Below, piece after piece: positions 16,352 to 24,576 of a stretch of 64,000 nt of DNA. Source of the DNA: Plantibacter sp. Leaf314 (GTDB lineage Bacteria; Actinomycetota; Actinomycetes; Actinomycetales; Microbacteriaceae). The notes below the pieces were generated by a model. That model had not been told where the DNA came from. It ran no database searches and saw nothing but the letters and a program-made list of their open reading frames with translations. The translations under genes and the position numbers were made by a program. The DNA lies in assembly GCF_001423185.1 (NCBI RefSeq), contig NZ_LMOB01000001.1, forward strand, positions 1,905,889-1,969,888. Reading direction: 5' to 3'. Numbering within the stretch: the first letter of the stretch is position 1; each line of letters begins with the position of its first letter.

Positions 16352-17167
16352 ATGTCCCAGAGCGACGCCGTGCACCCCGACGCAGCGCACCCCGGTGCCG
16401 TGCCGAACACGACCACCCGCAGCAGCACCGTCACCGACGGCGTCCACTTCGTCCAAGGCCCTGCCGTGAACTGGATCATCGTCGAGGGCGAGCTCGGACC
16501 GATCCTCATCGACACCGGTTACCCGGGTGACGGGGCCGCCGTCACCGCGACCCTCGGCACCCTCGGCTACGCGGTCGAGGACGTCCAGGCGATCCTCCTC
16601 ACCCACGGACACGGCGACCACATCGGCAACGCCGCGTTCATCGCCGGACTCGCCGACTGCGACGTCCTCGCCGCCCGCGACGAGATCCCCAACGTGCGAC
16701 GGGACGTGCTCGAGCAGGTCGGGCTCGCCGACGTCCAGCCCCACCTGGAGCGTCCGGGCGTCGCAACCTGGTTGAACCACGCCGTGGAGGCCGGCGGACT
16801 CGAGGTCGTGCCGCCCACCGCGGTCATGGCGGTCGAAGCGGTTCCCGAACTCCGAGGCGCCCTCGGTGTCGAGATCCGGCCGATCCCCCTCCCCGGGCAC
16901 ACGCGCGGTCACCTGGGGTTCCTGCTCGTCGAGCACGGGGTCCTCGTCGCCGGCGACGCCCTCATCACCGCGCACCCGACGAGCCCGCACGACGGACCGC
17001 AGCTGCTCCCGGAGATGTTCCACGGCGACCTGCAGCGCGCCCGACAGTCGCTGACGAAGCTGGCCGGGCTCCCCGCGTCGATCGTGCTGCCCGGGCATGG
17101 GCCGGCGTTCTTCGGCTCGCCCGCGCAGGCGGCGGCGGAAGCGCTGGCGTTCGGCAGCGCGTTCTGA
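16352..17167 (+). CDS. MBL fold metallo-hydrolase
   Basis: A 271-residue metallo-beta-lactamase-fold enzyme. The metal-binding motif THGHGDHIGN is at residues ~87-96, further ligands are LPGHTRGH, the Asp in VAGDALI and the late LPGHGP. Such glyoxalase II-like hydrolases cleave esters or thioesters. It lies 40 bp after the TetR gene in the same direction, with GGAAGGA before the ATG, and may detoxify the compound sensed by that regulator (inference). Confidence 0.9.
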   Translation: MSQSDAVHPDAAHPGAVPNTTTRSSTVTDGVHFVQGPAVNWIIVEGELGPILIDTGYPGDGAAVTATLGTLGYAVEDVQAILLTHGHGDHIGNAAFIAGLADCDVLAARDEIPNVRRDVLEQVGLADVQPHLERPGVATWLNHAVEAGGLEVVPPTAVMAVEAVPELRGALGVEIRPIPLPGHTRGHLGFLLVEHGVLVAGDALITAHPTSPHDGPQLLPEMFHGDLQRARQSLTKLAGLPASIVLPGHGPAFFGSPAQAAAEALAFGSAF

Positions 17168-17246
17168 GCCCCTGGTCGCCGGTGGAACGCCTGCGCTAGC
17201 GTTGGCGGGGTCCCGAACCCGTCCGCCGAGCCACGAGGAAGTGACC

Positions 17247-17783
17247 ATGCAGAACCCGTTCCGCCGCAACGGCAGCCCGTCCGACACCAGCCCGAATGAG
17301 ACCGGTCCGAGCGACGCTCAGCCCGACGCCACGGACCAGCCGAACCAGGGCCGCACCCTCGAACCGAGCCCCGACGTCCTGGCGCAGCTCGATGCCCTCG
17401 ACGCCGCCTGCCGCGCAGCACCGGAGGAGATCGACCCGCAGATCCGCCTGTGGCAGGCGGTCGCGTCCCTCGACCGCTGGGTCTTCATCAACCGCGGCAC
17501 CGACGACGAACCGCGTCCCTACGCGCTCGCGGCTCAGCCGGGGAACCTGCTCTGCGTGTACAGCAGCGGGACCCGTGCCCAGGAGGCCGCCTACGCGAAC
17601 GGCCTCGTCCCCCCGGACGCCACGGTCTCCCTGCTCGCGGTCCCGATCCCGGCGGCGATCGACTGGGTCCTCACCTTCGGCGAGCGCGGTGTCGTCGGCG
17701 TGGCCCTCGACTACCCGCGGCTCGGCTCGTGGGTCCCGCTGCCGAACCTGGCGCGGTTCCGTCCGGCGTCCGAACAGCGCTGA
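17247..17783 (+). CDS. hypothetical protein, possibly SseB-like
   Basis: A 178-residue soluble protein. ATG 17247 follows GAGGAAG. The first ~50 residues are polar and probably disordered (rich in Pro, Asp, Ser, Thr). The folded part has DRWVFINRG, ALAAQPGNLLCVYSSGTRAQEAAY and a WVLTFGERGVVGVALDYPRLGSW segment, which recalls the SseB N-terminal domain, but the match is only by eye. It is followed 23 bp later by the YjbR-like gene, probably in one transcript. Confidence 0.7.
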   Translation: MQNPFRRNGSPSDTSPNETGPSDAQPDATDQPNQGRTLEPSPDVLAQLDALDAACRAAPEEIDPQIRLWQAVASLDRWVFINRGTDDEPRPYALAAQPGNLLCVYSSGTRAQEAAYANGLVPPDATVSLLAVPIPAAIDWVLTFGERGVVGVALDYPRLGSWVPLPNLARFRPASEQR

Positions 17784-17806
17784 GCCGTCCACCCGGGAGG
17801 ATCACG

Positions 17807-18196
17807 ATGCACGGTGTCGAGCTGCAGGAGCGCGCCGCCCGCCGGGCCGACGAGCTGCCGGGGGCGGAGCTCACCCACCCCTTCGGTGAGGAGTGGGACG
17901 TGTACAAGGTGCGGGGCAAGGTGTTCATGCTCCAGACCGGCGCGACGGGCGAACCGATCGTGACCCTGAAAGCGCGCCCCGAGGACAGCCACAGCCTCCG
18001 TGAGGCGTTCCCCGACATCATCCCCGGCTATCACATGAACAAGCGGCATTGGATCTCGCTCAAGCCGGACGGGGAGCTCGAACCGGCGTTCGTCGACGAC
18101 CTCGTCACGGAGTCGTACCTCCTCGTCGTGGAGGGGCTGCCGAAACGCCTGCGGCCGGTCGATCCGGCCACCTTCGGGCAGCGCGGCGGCGACTGA
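17807..18196 (+). CDS. MmcQ/YjbR family protein
   Basis: A 129-residue protein of the MmcQ/YjbR family (CyaY-like fold). Family marks are the opening ERAARRADELPGAELTHPFG, DVYKVRGKVFML, ITLK-type strand VTLKARPED and MNKRHWISL near residue 78. Members are described as DNA-binding-like, but the role is unproven. GGGAGG precedes the ATG. Confidence 0.9.
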   Translation: MHGVELQERAARRADELPGAELTHPFGEEWDVYKVRGKVFMLQTGATGEPIVTLKARPEDSHSLREAFPDIIPGYHMNKRHWISLKPDGELEPAFVDDLVTESYLLVVEGLPKRLRPVDPATFGQRGGD

Positions 18197-18230
18197 GCTC
18201 AGGCGGCGCGCGTGCCGCCCGGCAGCGCGC

Positions 18231-18674
18231 TCAGACCGGGATGCGGCGAGCGCCCGTGCCGGTGTCGCCGAGTTCGTCGTCCGGGTTGAGGAGGGTGCAG
18301 GCCTTCATCGAGAGGCAGCCGCAGCCGATGCAGCCGGTGAGTTCGCGTTCGAGCTGTTCGATGCCGCGTCGGCGCTGTTCGAGGACCTTCTGCCAGCGAC
18401 GTGAGGCCCGCTGCCAGTCCTCGTGGCTGGGGGTGCTGGTGAGTGGGACGTCGGCGAATGCTTCGGCGACGTCTTCGAGCGGGATGCCGAGGCGTTTTGC
18501 GACCGAGATGAGGGCGACGCGGCGCAGCATGTGTCGTGGGTACCGTCGCTGGTTCCCGGTCGACCGCTCGGAGGCGATGAGGCCGAGGCGTTCGTAGTAG
18601 TGGAGTGCGGAGACGGCGACCCCGGTGCGGCGGCTCATCTCGCCGACACTCAACAGCTCGCCGGGACGGTGCAC
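18231..18674 (-). CDS. soxR: redox-sensitive MerR-family activator SoxR
   Basis: A 147-residue SoxR: an N-terminal MerR HTH (LLSVGEMSRRTGVAVSALHYYERLGLI), a dimerisation helix, and the C-terminal [2Fe-2S] motif CIGCGCLSMKAC (C-x2-C-x-C-x5-C). Oxidation or nitrosylation of the cluster turns on target promoters; in actinobacteria these usually respond to redox-active metabolites. GTG 18674 is the start. No obvious target gene adjoins it; the AAA ATPase gene is divergent but about 200 bp away. Confidence 0.95.
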   Translation of the reverse strand: MHRPGELLSVGEMSRRTGVAVSALHYYERLGLIASERSTGNQRRYPRHMLRRVALISVAKRLGIPLEDVAEAFADVPLTSTPSHEDWQRASRRWQKVLEQRRRGIEQLERELTGCIGCGCLSMKACTLLNPDDELGDTGTGARRIPV

Positions 18675-18872
18675 GTCGCACCACCCGCCTTCCTCGATCC
18701 GACCTCAAGCCGCCTTCAGGTTCGGCCCGCTGTCGACGGTACACCAGCCCAGGGTGACGGATGGGCACCCCTCCCCATGCTCGATCCGGACCGATCCGGG
18801 CCGACGCCTGTCGCTCATCGGCGTCCCGCTGGCAGGATGGTCGGCATCTGACACGGACCGTGGGGGGACGAG

Positions 18873-20102
18873 ATGACACAGGACGGGGACTTCCTCGAGG
18901 TGATCGCTGCCGAGGTGGCGCAGGATCCACAGAACGCGGCACTACGCGAGGACTTCGTCACGCTGCTGCTCCAGCACGACGTGGACCGCGCGGCCGAGGA
19001 GGTGTCGACCTTCGAACGGTTCGGCGGGGACCCCGCGCGCGTGCGCCTGCTCCGAGCGCGGGTGATGGCGGCACGGTTGCGCGGTGGCACGACGGGCGGT
19101 GCGCCCGCCGAGACCCCCGGGGGCGACCCGACAGCGGGCTCGTCGACGCCGAACCGGCCGACGGCGGTCCCGAACGCGTCGACACCCGACCAGGCGCCCG
19201 TCCGGATCGGGCAACCGAGCCTTTGGGACGCGGAGCGGCCCGCGATCACCCTCGCCGACGTCGCGGGTCTCGCCGACGTCAAGCAGCACCTCGACTCGAC
19301 GTTCCTCGCTCCGCTGCGCAACCCCGAACTCGCCGCCGCGTTCGGGCAGAAGCCGGGCGGGTCACTCCTCATGTACGGGCCGCCCGGGTGCGGGAAGACC
19401 TTCATCGCGAAGGCGATCGCCGGAGACCTGGGCGCCTCCTTCATCCACGTCACCCTCGCCGACCTCCTGAGCAAATGGCTGGGCGACAGCGAGAAGGCCA
19501 TCCAGAGCGTCTTCCACGACGCCCGCGCAGCCGCGCCCTGCGTCATCTTCTTCGACGAGTTCGACGCCCTGGGTGGCCGACGCACCTCGGGCGGCGGGTC
19601 GCAGTCGATGCGCACGATCGTGACCCAGCTGCTCGAAGAGCTCGACGGTGTCGCGAACGAGAACGACGGCGTGTATTTCCTGGCCGCGACCAACCGTCCC
19701 TGGGACATCGACCCGGCGCTCCGTCGTCCGGGGCGGATCGACAAGACGGTCCTCGTGCTCCCGCCGGACGCCGTGGCTCGGGCCGCCATCCTCCAGGGCG
19801 ACCTCGAGGGCAAGCCTGCCGAGGGGGTCGACGTCATCGCGGTGGCTGCGGCGACCGAGGGGTTCTCCGGTGCCGACATCGCGCAGGTCTCACGGGTCGC
19901 CCTGCAACGGTCACTGACGGCGTCGATGGAGGCGGGCGCGATCGTGCCCGTCACCACGGAGGGGTTGCTCGAGGCCGCCGCCGGCCTCATCCCGTCGACG
20001 GCGTCCTGGTTCGACCAGGTCGCGCCCGTGCTCGAATACGGCGTGGACGACGGCACCTTCGCCCAACTCCGGACCTACCGCGTGCAGCACGGTCTCCGAT
20101 GA
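18873..20102 (+). CDS. AAA family ATPase (CDC48/FtsH-like single AAA domain)
   Basis: A 409-residue cytosolic AAA+ ATPase. Residues 1-70 form a helical repeat-like segment, 71-115 is a Pro/Thr/Gly linker, and the AAA domain follows with Walker A GPPGCGKT (169-176), Walker B VIFFDE (224-229) and a second region of homology containing TNRPWDIDPALRRPGRID. GGGGGGACGAG precedes the ATG. Its stop overlaps the next start as ATGA, and the third gene is coupled the same way, so the three products likely work together. Related ATPases remodel or unfold proteins; the substrate here is unknown. Confidence 0.92.
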   Translation: MTQDGDFLEVIAAEVAQDPQNAALREDFVTLLLQHDVDRAAEEVSTFERFGGDPARVRLLRARVMAARLRGGTTGGAPAETPGGDPTAGSSTPNRPTAVPNASTPDQAPVRIGQPSLWDAERPAITLADVAGLADVKQHLDSTFLAPLRNPELAAAFGQKPGGSLLMYGPPGCGKTFIAKAIAGDLGASFIHVTLADLLSKWLGDSEKAIQSVFHDARAAAPCVIFFDEFDALGGRRTSGGGSQSMRTIVTQLLEELDGVANENDGVYFLAATNRPWDIDPALRRPGRIDKTVLVLPPDAVARAAILQGDLEGKPAEGVDVIAVAAATEGFSGADIAQVSRVALQRSLTASMEAGAIVPVTTEGLLEAAAGLIPSTASWFDQVAPVLEYGVDDGTFAQLRTYRVQHGLR

Positions 20103-21397
20103 GCGAACCCGTCGGCGTCGAACGCGAGGCCATCGAACACGACCGCGACCTCGCCTGGGAACTCTTCGAGTTCCAGCCACAGCACCCGCGGATCCCCGAA
20201 CTCGCGATGAGCGTCCTGGCCCGGGCGCCGCAGTTCACCGGGATGATCATCCTGCTGTCCATGCACCGCGAGGCGTGCGGCGACGTCGAGGAGGCCCGAC
20301 GGCTCCTGCGGGAGCTGCTCGGACGACGGGACCGGCAGTTCCTCGGGGCACTCCGGCGACTCCGCGACCTCGAGGCGTCCGCCGGTGACTTCACGGAGGC
20401 CATGCGCCTCGGCGAACTCGTGCTCCGAGAGGATCCCGACGCGGACTGGTTCGACCACATGGACCTCGCGGCCGCCGTCGCGATGGCCGACGACCCCGAG
20501 CGCGGTTGGACGTCGATGGACGGCGCCGTCGAACTGGCCGGTCGGACCGCGCCGGAGGCGTACGCCGGGGCGCTGGGGCTCCGAGCCCTCCACTTCCTGT
20601 CGACCGGTGCCCCGCCGGCACGGTTCCTCGTGGCCGCGCAGCAGGCGATCGAAGCGGATCCGAGCGAGACGACCCTGTCGACCGCTCTGGCCTTCGCCTA
20701 CCTCTACGACTACCGTCCGCAGGAGGCGGCCGAGCTGCTGGCCCGCGTGCTCCGCGAGGACCCGACGGACGAGGTCGCCCAGGGCGGGATGATCGTCGCC
20801 CGCGGGTTCCTCGACCCCATCGAACGCGGGGCCGGCACCATGGACGACCTGCGACGAGCCGGCATGGGCGAGATCGCGTGGCGGATCCTGCGCGACAAGG
20901 TGTTCGGAGCCGGGCTCGCCGAGGCGCTCGCCGCGCTGGACCCGCTGCTGCCGGCGGAGCTGGCGGCGTCGCTGCGCCCGCCCCTCGACCGTGATGCTGC
21001 GCGTGCCAGCGGCGGAGACGACAAGGTCCTCGCCTGGCGCGACGGACAGCGTCCGGGATCGGGCGGCCTGTGGGGTGACGGTCGGCCCTTCCGACTGCTC
21101 AGTGGCGCCGAGGTCGCAGCCCTGGACGCGGCGATCGAACAGCATCCTGCGGCATGGCCGCAGTGGGACGCGGAGCACGAATACTTCACCCTGCTCTTCA
21201 CCGACGATGCGGACGCCTACCTCTTCGAGGGTGCCGGTGGCCGCTTGTACCGACGCGGCGCAGGCAGCGACGACGAGGAGATCGCGTCCAGCCTGACGGA
21301 CTGGCTGTGGGACCGCGTCGCCGCGTTCGGTGGAGCCGATGCCCGCCCGGGACGCTCCGCGGTCGTGACGGGCCGACCGCCGACGGACGAGTCGTGA
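20099..21397 (+). CDS. tetratricopeptide-like repeat protein, partner of the AAA ATPase
   Basis: A 432-residue protein rich in paired helices of TPR type, e.g. EACGDVEEARRLLRELLGRR and YDYRPQEAAELLARVLREDP. The C-terminal ~110 residues form a different, Trp-rich domain (AAWPQWDAEHEYFTLLFTDDADAYLFEG). The start overlaps the AAA gene stop (ATGA), and its own stop overlaps the next start (GTGA). It likely serves as a scaffold or substrate adaptor for the ATPase (inference). Confidence 0.85.
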   Translation: MSEPVGVEREAIEHDRDLAWELFEFQPQHPRIPELAMSVLARAPQFTGMIILLSMHREACGDVEEARRLLRELLGRRDRQFLGALRRLRDLEASAGDFTEAMRLGELVLREDPDADWFDHMDLAAAVAMADDPERGWTSMDGAVELAGRTAPEAYAGALGLRALHFLSTGAPPARFLVAAQQAIEADPSETTLSTALAFAYLYDYRPQEAAELLARVLREDPTDEVAQGGMIVARGFLDPIERGAGTMDDLRRAGMGEIAWRILRDKVFGAGLAEALAALDPLLPAELAASLRPPLDRDAARASGGDDKVLAWRDGQRPGSGGLWGDGRPFRLLSGAEVAALDAAIEQHPAAWPQWDAEHEYFTLLFTDDADAYLFEGAGGRLYRRGAGSDDEEIASSLTDWLWDRVAAFGGADARPGRSAVVTGRPPTDES

Positions 21398-22128
21398 AGC
21401 GGGAGGAGTTGACGGCGCTCGGCGTCGCGGCTGCCGACCGGGGGAACGCGCTGTTCCTCGACGAGGGCGACACGGTCGCGCCGCAGTCGGTGGTCTTCGC
21501 CCCGATGGACGGTGGGTGGACGGTCTACACGACCGACCATACGTCGAGCCCCGTCGAGACCACCCGGCGATGGTTCACGACCGAGGAGGCGGCGTTCGAC
21601 GACATGTACGAGCAGCTCCGCGAGCAGTCGACGCAGCGGATCCAGCCGAGCATCGTCGAGAGCCTTCGACGCATCGGGGTGCTCGGCACGGTGACCGCCG
21701 TCATGTGGCTCGTCACGGGAGCAGGGTGGCTGTGGATGTCGCCGTTCACCTTCTCCCGGGCGGAGACACGAGGCACCGGCAACTCGGGCGACCTGGGCGA
21801 ATTCATCTTCCCCGCTGAGACGGGCCTCCCGGTCGTCGCGGCCTGCTACAGCCTCGCGTTCATCAACGTCCTCCTCCAGTGGGGCATCGGGCGTCGCGAC
21901 CACGGCGCCGTCCGCACCCGCGCCGTGCAGATCGCCGGTGGAACCGCCTTCTTCGCGGCGGTCGCCCTCGTGTGCATGGCGATCCGCGCCGCCGAAGTCG
22001 ATGATCTGTCGTTCTGGTTCCCGCCGATCCTCGCTGTGGTGGCCGGCATCGTGGTGTCGCTCGCACTCTTCGCCGCTCGCACCGCCGACTCCGAACGAGA
22101 TGCGGCACCGAACGAGATGCGGCACTGA
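21394..22128 (+). CDS. membrane protein, third gene of the AAA/TPR operon
   Basis: A 244-residue protein. The first ~100 residues are soluble (DEGDTVAPQSVVFAPMDGGWTVYTTDH); four hydrophobic segments follow, beginning at GVLGTVTAVMWLVTGAGWLW and ending in ILAVVAGIVVSLALF. Start GTG 21394 overlaps the preceding stop. It may place the AAA/TPR machinery at the membrane. Function not recognised. Confidence 0.8.
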   Translation: MKREELTALGVAAADRGNALFLDEGDTVAPQSVVFAPMDGGWTVYTTDHTSSPVETTRRWFTTEEAAFDDMYEQLREQSTQRIQPSIVESLRRIGVLGTVTAVMWLVTGAGWLWMSPFTFSRAETRGTGNSGDLGEFIFPAETGLPVVAACYSLAFINVLLQWGIGRRDHGAVRTRAVQIAGGTAFFAAVALVCMAIRAAEVDDLSFWFPPILAVVAGIVVSLALFAARTADSERDAAPNEMRH

Positions 22129-22171
22129 ACGGCTCGACTCGACCGGACCAGCCGCGCGGAGCCGCCGCCGG

Positions 22172-22783
22172 TCAGGGCACCTGAGCCAGGTCGGCCGCCG
22201 GCCACGACCAGACGACGTCCACCGCCGACTGCTCCTTCACCGCGGTCCGGCGACGGGACGCCTCGCGCTTGGTCGCGGGCTCGGACGGCCCATTCCAGAT
22301 CCAGTCCTTCGGCACCAGGTGGAAGGCGAGCGTCGCCTGGCCGCGGGCCTCGTCGACCACGAGGACGAGCGCCGCGCCGCGATCGCGGACACGCCACACC
22401 ACGACGCCCCGGGGTGTGGTCGTGAGCGCGCCCACCTCGGCGAGGCGTCGTCCATACGGATCCTCCTCGGGGTCGAGCGTGGACTCCCCGTGGATGAAGT
22501 CGCCGCCGTGGACGTGGATGCAGTCGCGTTGGAGGGCGGCGCAGACCTCGCGCAGCCGCTCGAGCGCTGATCGGTCCGTCGCGCTGATCGTGGCGACGGC
22601 CAGGGGAAAGATCACGAGCGCACCCCGGTCGATCGCCGGCACACCGAGCAGCGGCCAGAGCGAGGGGTGCGTCGCCGCCTGCCGAGGCGGGAGAGCCGAG
22701 ATCGTGTCGAGGATCCGGAGACCGTCAGCGAGCAGTTCGAGCCCCGGCGCTTCGGCGATCGGTTCGTTGATCGATTCGGTCAT
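22172..22783 (-). CDS. hypothetical protein
   Basis: A 203-residue soluble protein not recognised as a known family. The middle contains VHGGDFIHGESTLDPEEDPYGRR and LVLVVDEARGQATLAFHLVPKDW; the C terminus has basic and Trp-rich segments. The ATG lies 6 nt after TAGCCT, so the mRNA is probably leaderless, which supports both the gene and its start. It is convergent with the AAA operon and divergent from the small gene at 22830. Confidence 0.7.
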   Translation of the reverse strand: MTESINEPIAEAPGLELLADGLRILDTISALPPRQAATHPSLWPLLGVPAIDRGALVIFPLAVATISATDRSALERLREVCAALQRDCIHVHGGDFIHGESTLDPEEDPYGRRLAEVGALTTTPRGVVVWRVRDRGAALVLVVDEARGQATLAFHLVPKDWIWNGPSEPATKREASRRRTAVKEQSAVDVVWSWPAADLAQVP

Positions 22784-22829
22784 CCGCCCAGGCTACCGAG
22801 CCGTCGGCGGTGTTCCGTAGGCTTGAGGG

Positions 22830-23126
22830 GTGAAGCTCATCGCCACCCTCCGCGACCGCGCGACCATCACCACCGAAGCCGCCGCACCCGATGTCGCGGG
22901 TCTGCGCGCGGCCGTCCTCGCCGCCACCCCGCCCGGCCACACGCTCGCAGCGTTGCACGGTGGCGGACGGGTGAACGGCGACCTCGTCGGCACCGCCGTC
23001 TACCGGCCTGTCGCCACACGGACGATCGAGGCCGAGGGTCGCGACTACCCGACCGCGCGGAAGGCGCTCGAGGCGCTCGTCCCGGAGGAGCAGGTCGTGC
23101 TCTCGGTCCACGCCGTGGACCAGTGA
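22830..23126 (+). CDS. small hypothetical protein
   Basis: A 98-residue protein starting at GTG, 6 nt after TAGGCT (22818-22823), so probably leaderless. It has an alpha/beta pattern with no signal peptide or Cys. No family recognised. The next gene starts 10 bp later and is probably in the same transcript. Confidence 0.7.
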   Translation: MKLIATLRDRATITTEAAAPDVAGLRAAVLAATPPGHTLAALHGGGRVNGDLVGTAVYRPVATRTIEAEGRDYPTARKALEALVPEEQVVLSVHAVDQ

Positions 23127-23136
23127 GGGCACCGGC

Positions 23137-23652
23137 ATGAGCGGACACGCGTTCGCCATCGGGTCGATGGTGCGGTTCCAGGAGATCGTCTCGCCGCTCC
23201 CGCCGGCCGACACCCTGGCGGCCATGCTGTCGGCATTGCAGGCGGACGGCTTCGCCGTGGCACCCGAGTCGTTCGCGGCCGACGCCTGGAGCATCCGGTA
23301 CGCCGTCATCGGCGACGACCGCGCATCGAGCCTGAGCTCCTACGCCTTGGAGCTCGTCCCGCTCCTGTCGCTCGTCGGTGTGCGTCGGCCCTATGCCCGC
23401 TGCGCGGCGCCCGTCGCGGTCCGGGCGACGGAGCACGGTTCCGTCCTCCACACGACGACGGTCTGGGGGTTCCGCGGCGACGGCGGGACGGTCGGCCTCG
23501 TCGCGCAACGGGTCGCCGCCGCCGCCGAGCGGGCTGCGCAGCTGGTGGGCGGGACGCGCAACGCCTCCGTCTCGATGATCGACCGGACCGTCCCGATCGA
23601 CGGCAAGCGGTTCGAACGGCTCACCGGTTGGAAAAGCCGGGGGCGCTCCTAG
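23137..23652 (+). CDS. hypothetical protein
   Basis: A 171-residue soluble protein, not recognised. The ATG is preceded by GAGGG and lies 10 bp after the previous stop, which suggests a two-gene transcript. Nothing catalytic is visible; the C-terminal third (RVAAAAERAAQLVGG) is helical. Confidence 0.65.
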   Translation: MSGHAFAIGSMVRFQEIVSPLPPADTLAAMLSALQADGFAVAPESFAADAWSIRYAVIGDDRASSLSSYALELVPLLSLVGVRRPYARCAAPVAVRATEHGSVLHTTTVWGFRGDGGTVGLVAQRVAAAAERAAQLVGGTRNASVSMIDRTVPIDGKRFERLTGWKSRGRS

Positions 23653-23658
23653 GCCGCC

Positions 23659-23698
23659 GGATCACACCGGATCAAGCTGGATCAGGCAGGATCACACG
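23659..23698. repeat. four tandem 10-bp GGATCANNNN repeats
   Basis: GGATCA recurs at exactly 10-bp steps (23659, 23669, 23679, 23689) across the convergent junction and into the 3' end of the TetR gene. The unit is about one DNA helical turn. It could be a slippage tract or a phased protein-binding site; chance is not excluded for so short an array. Confidence 0.55.
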
Positions 23699-24280
23699 GA
23701 CCTGCGCGGCGATCTCCTCCACGATCTCGTCGACCGTCCGGGCCGCGTTCACCGTCGCCGCCATGCTCACGAACATGATCGCGGAGACGACGTGGGCGAG
23801 GGTGCCCGCGACCTCGGTGGCGATACCGCCGCGGTCGACGAGGACGTCGGCGATGAGCGCCTCGGTCTGCTGGGTGAGGTCGAGCGCCACGCGGTGGTGC
23901 GGTTCCTCGGGGTCGCCGAACACGATCTCCCGGAGGTAGGTGCGGCCGTTGTCGATCTGCTTGCGGTTGCACTCGACGACCGGGCGGATGACGGCGAGGA
24001 CCCCGTCCGTCATCGTCCCGGCGGCCGCGGCAGCCTCGCGTCCCTCGGCGAGCGCGTCGGCGTACGTCGAGTTCTGCACGAGCAGCAGCAGCTCGCCCTT
24101 CGTCTTCGCGTAGAGGAACAGCGTCCCGGTGCCGATGTCCGCGCGGTCGGCGATCTCCTGCGTCGTCACGTCGTCGACGCCGCGCTCGGCGAACAGCTCG
24201 CCCGCCGCCGCCGTGATGCGAGCGAGCTTGTCGAGCTTGTTGCGTTCGCGTCGGCCGAGCGTGCGGTCGTCGATGCTCAT
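23672..24280 (-). CDS. TetR/AcrR family transcriptional regulator
   Basis: A 202-residue regulator: the HTH is in ITAAAGELFAERGVDDVTTQ plus IADRADIGTGTLFLYAKTKGELLLLV. ATG 24280 follows AAGGAA. It is just downstream of, and co-directional with, cstA-ybdD-type genes (66 bp gap), so it may be co-transcribed and control peptide/pyruvate uptake, but no operator is evident. Confidence 0.9.
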   Translation of the reverse strand: MSIDDRTLGRRERNKLDKLARITAAAGELFAERGVDDVTTQEIADRADIGTGTLFLYAKTKGELLLLVQNSTYADALAEGREAAAAAGTMTDGVLAVIRPVVECNRKQIDNGRTYLREIVFGDPEEPHHRVALDLTQQTEALIADVLVDRGGIATEVAGTLAHVVSAIMFVSMAATVNAARTVDEIVEEIAAQVRVILPDPA

Positions 24281-24345
24281 GGGGGGTTCCTTCGGCATGG
24301 GGCGTGGTGGAGGTCCGGCCCCATTCTCCCAGGCGGTGCTGGAGC

Positions 24346-24576
24346 TCAGCAGCACCGTGAACCGGGCGTTCGGTCCTGCTCCGCGAAGCGCTCCCGCCAG
24401 AAGGTGCGCTCGTCGGGGACCGGGGTGTCCGGGTGCACGCGTCGGTGGTGCTCGACATAGGTCGCGTAGGCGGTGTCGCCCATGAGCGAGGTGACGAACC
24501 ACCGCACCGACGCCCAGCCCCGCCGGACCGCGAGCCCCACGGCTCCCGGTCCGGTCGCCGACCCGGTGCCGGACAT
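24346..24576 (-). CDS. YbdD/YjiX family small protein
   Basis: A 76-residue YbdD/YjiX (DUF466) protein with the typical core VRWFVTSLMGDTAYATYVEH and HPDTPVPDERTFWRERF. Such proteins are encoded next to CstA/BtsT transporters and are thought to assist them. Its ATG overlaps the cstA stop by one base (TGATG), a translationally coupled pair. Confidence 0.93.
   Translation of the reverse strand: MSGTGSATGPGAVGLAVRRGWASVRWFVTSLMGDTAYATYVEHHRRVHPDTPVPDERTFWRERFAEQDRTPGSRCC

Noticed and set aside
18761..20098. Upstream extension of the TPR gene's open frame
   Set aside because: It only runs in another frame through the AAA ATPase gene; ATG 20099 with its ATGA overlap is the true start.
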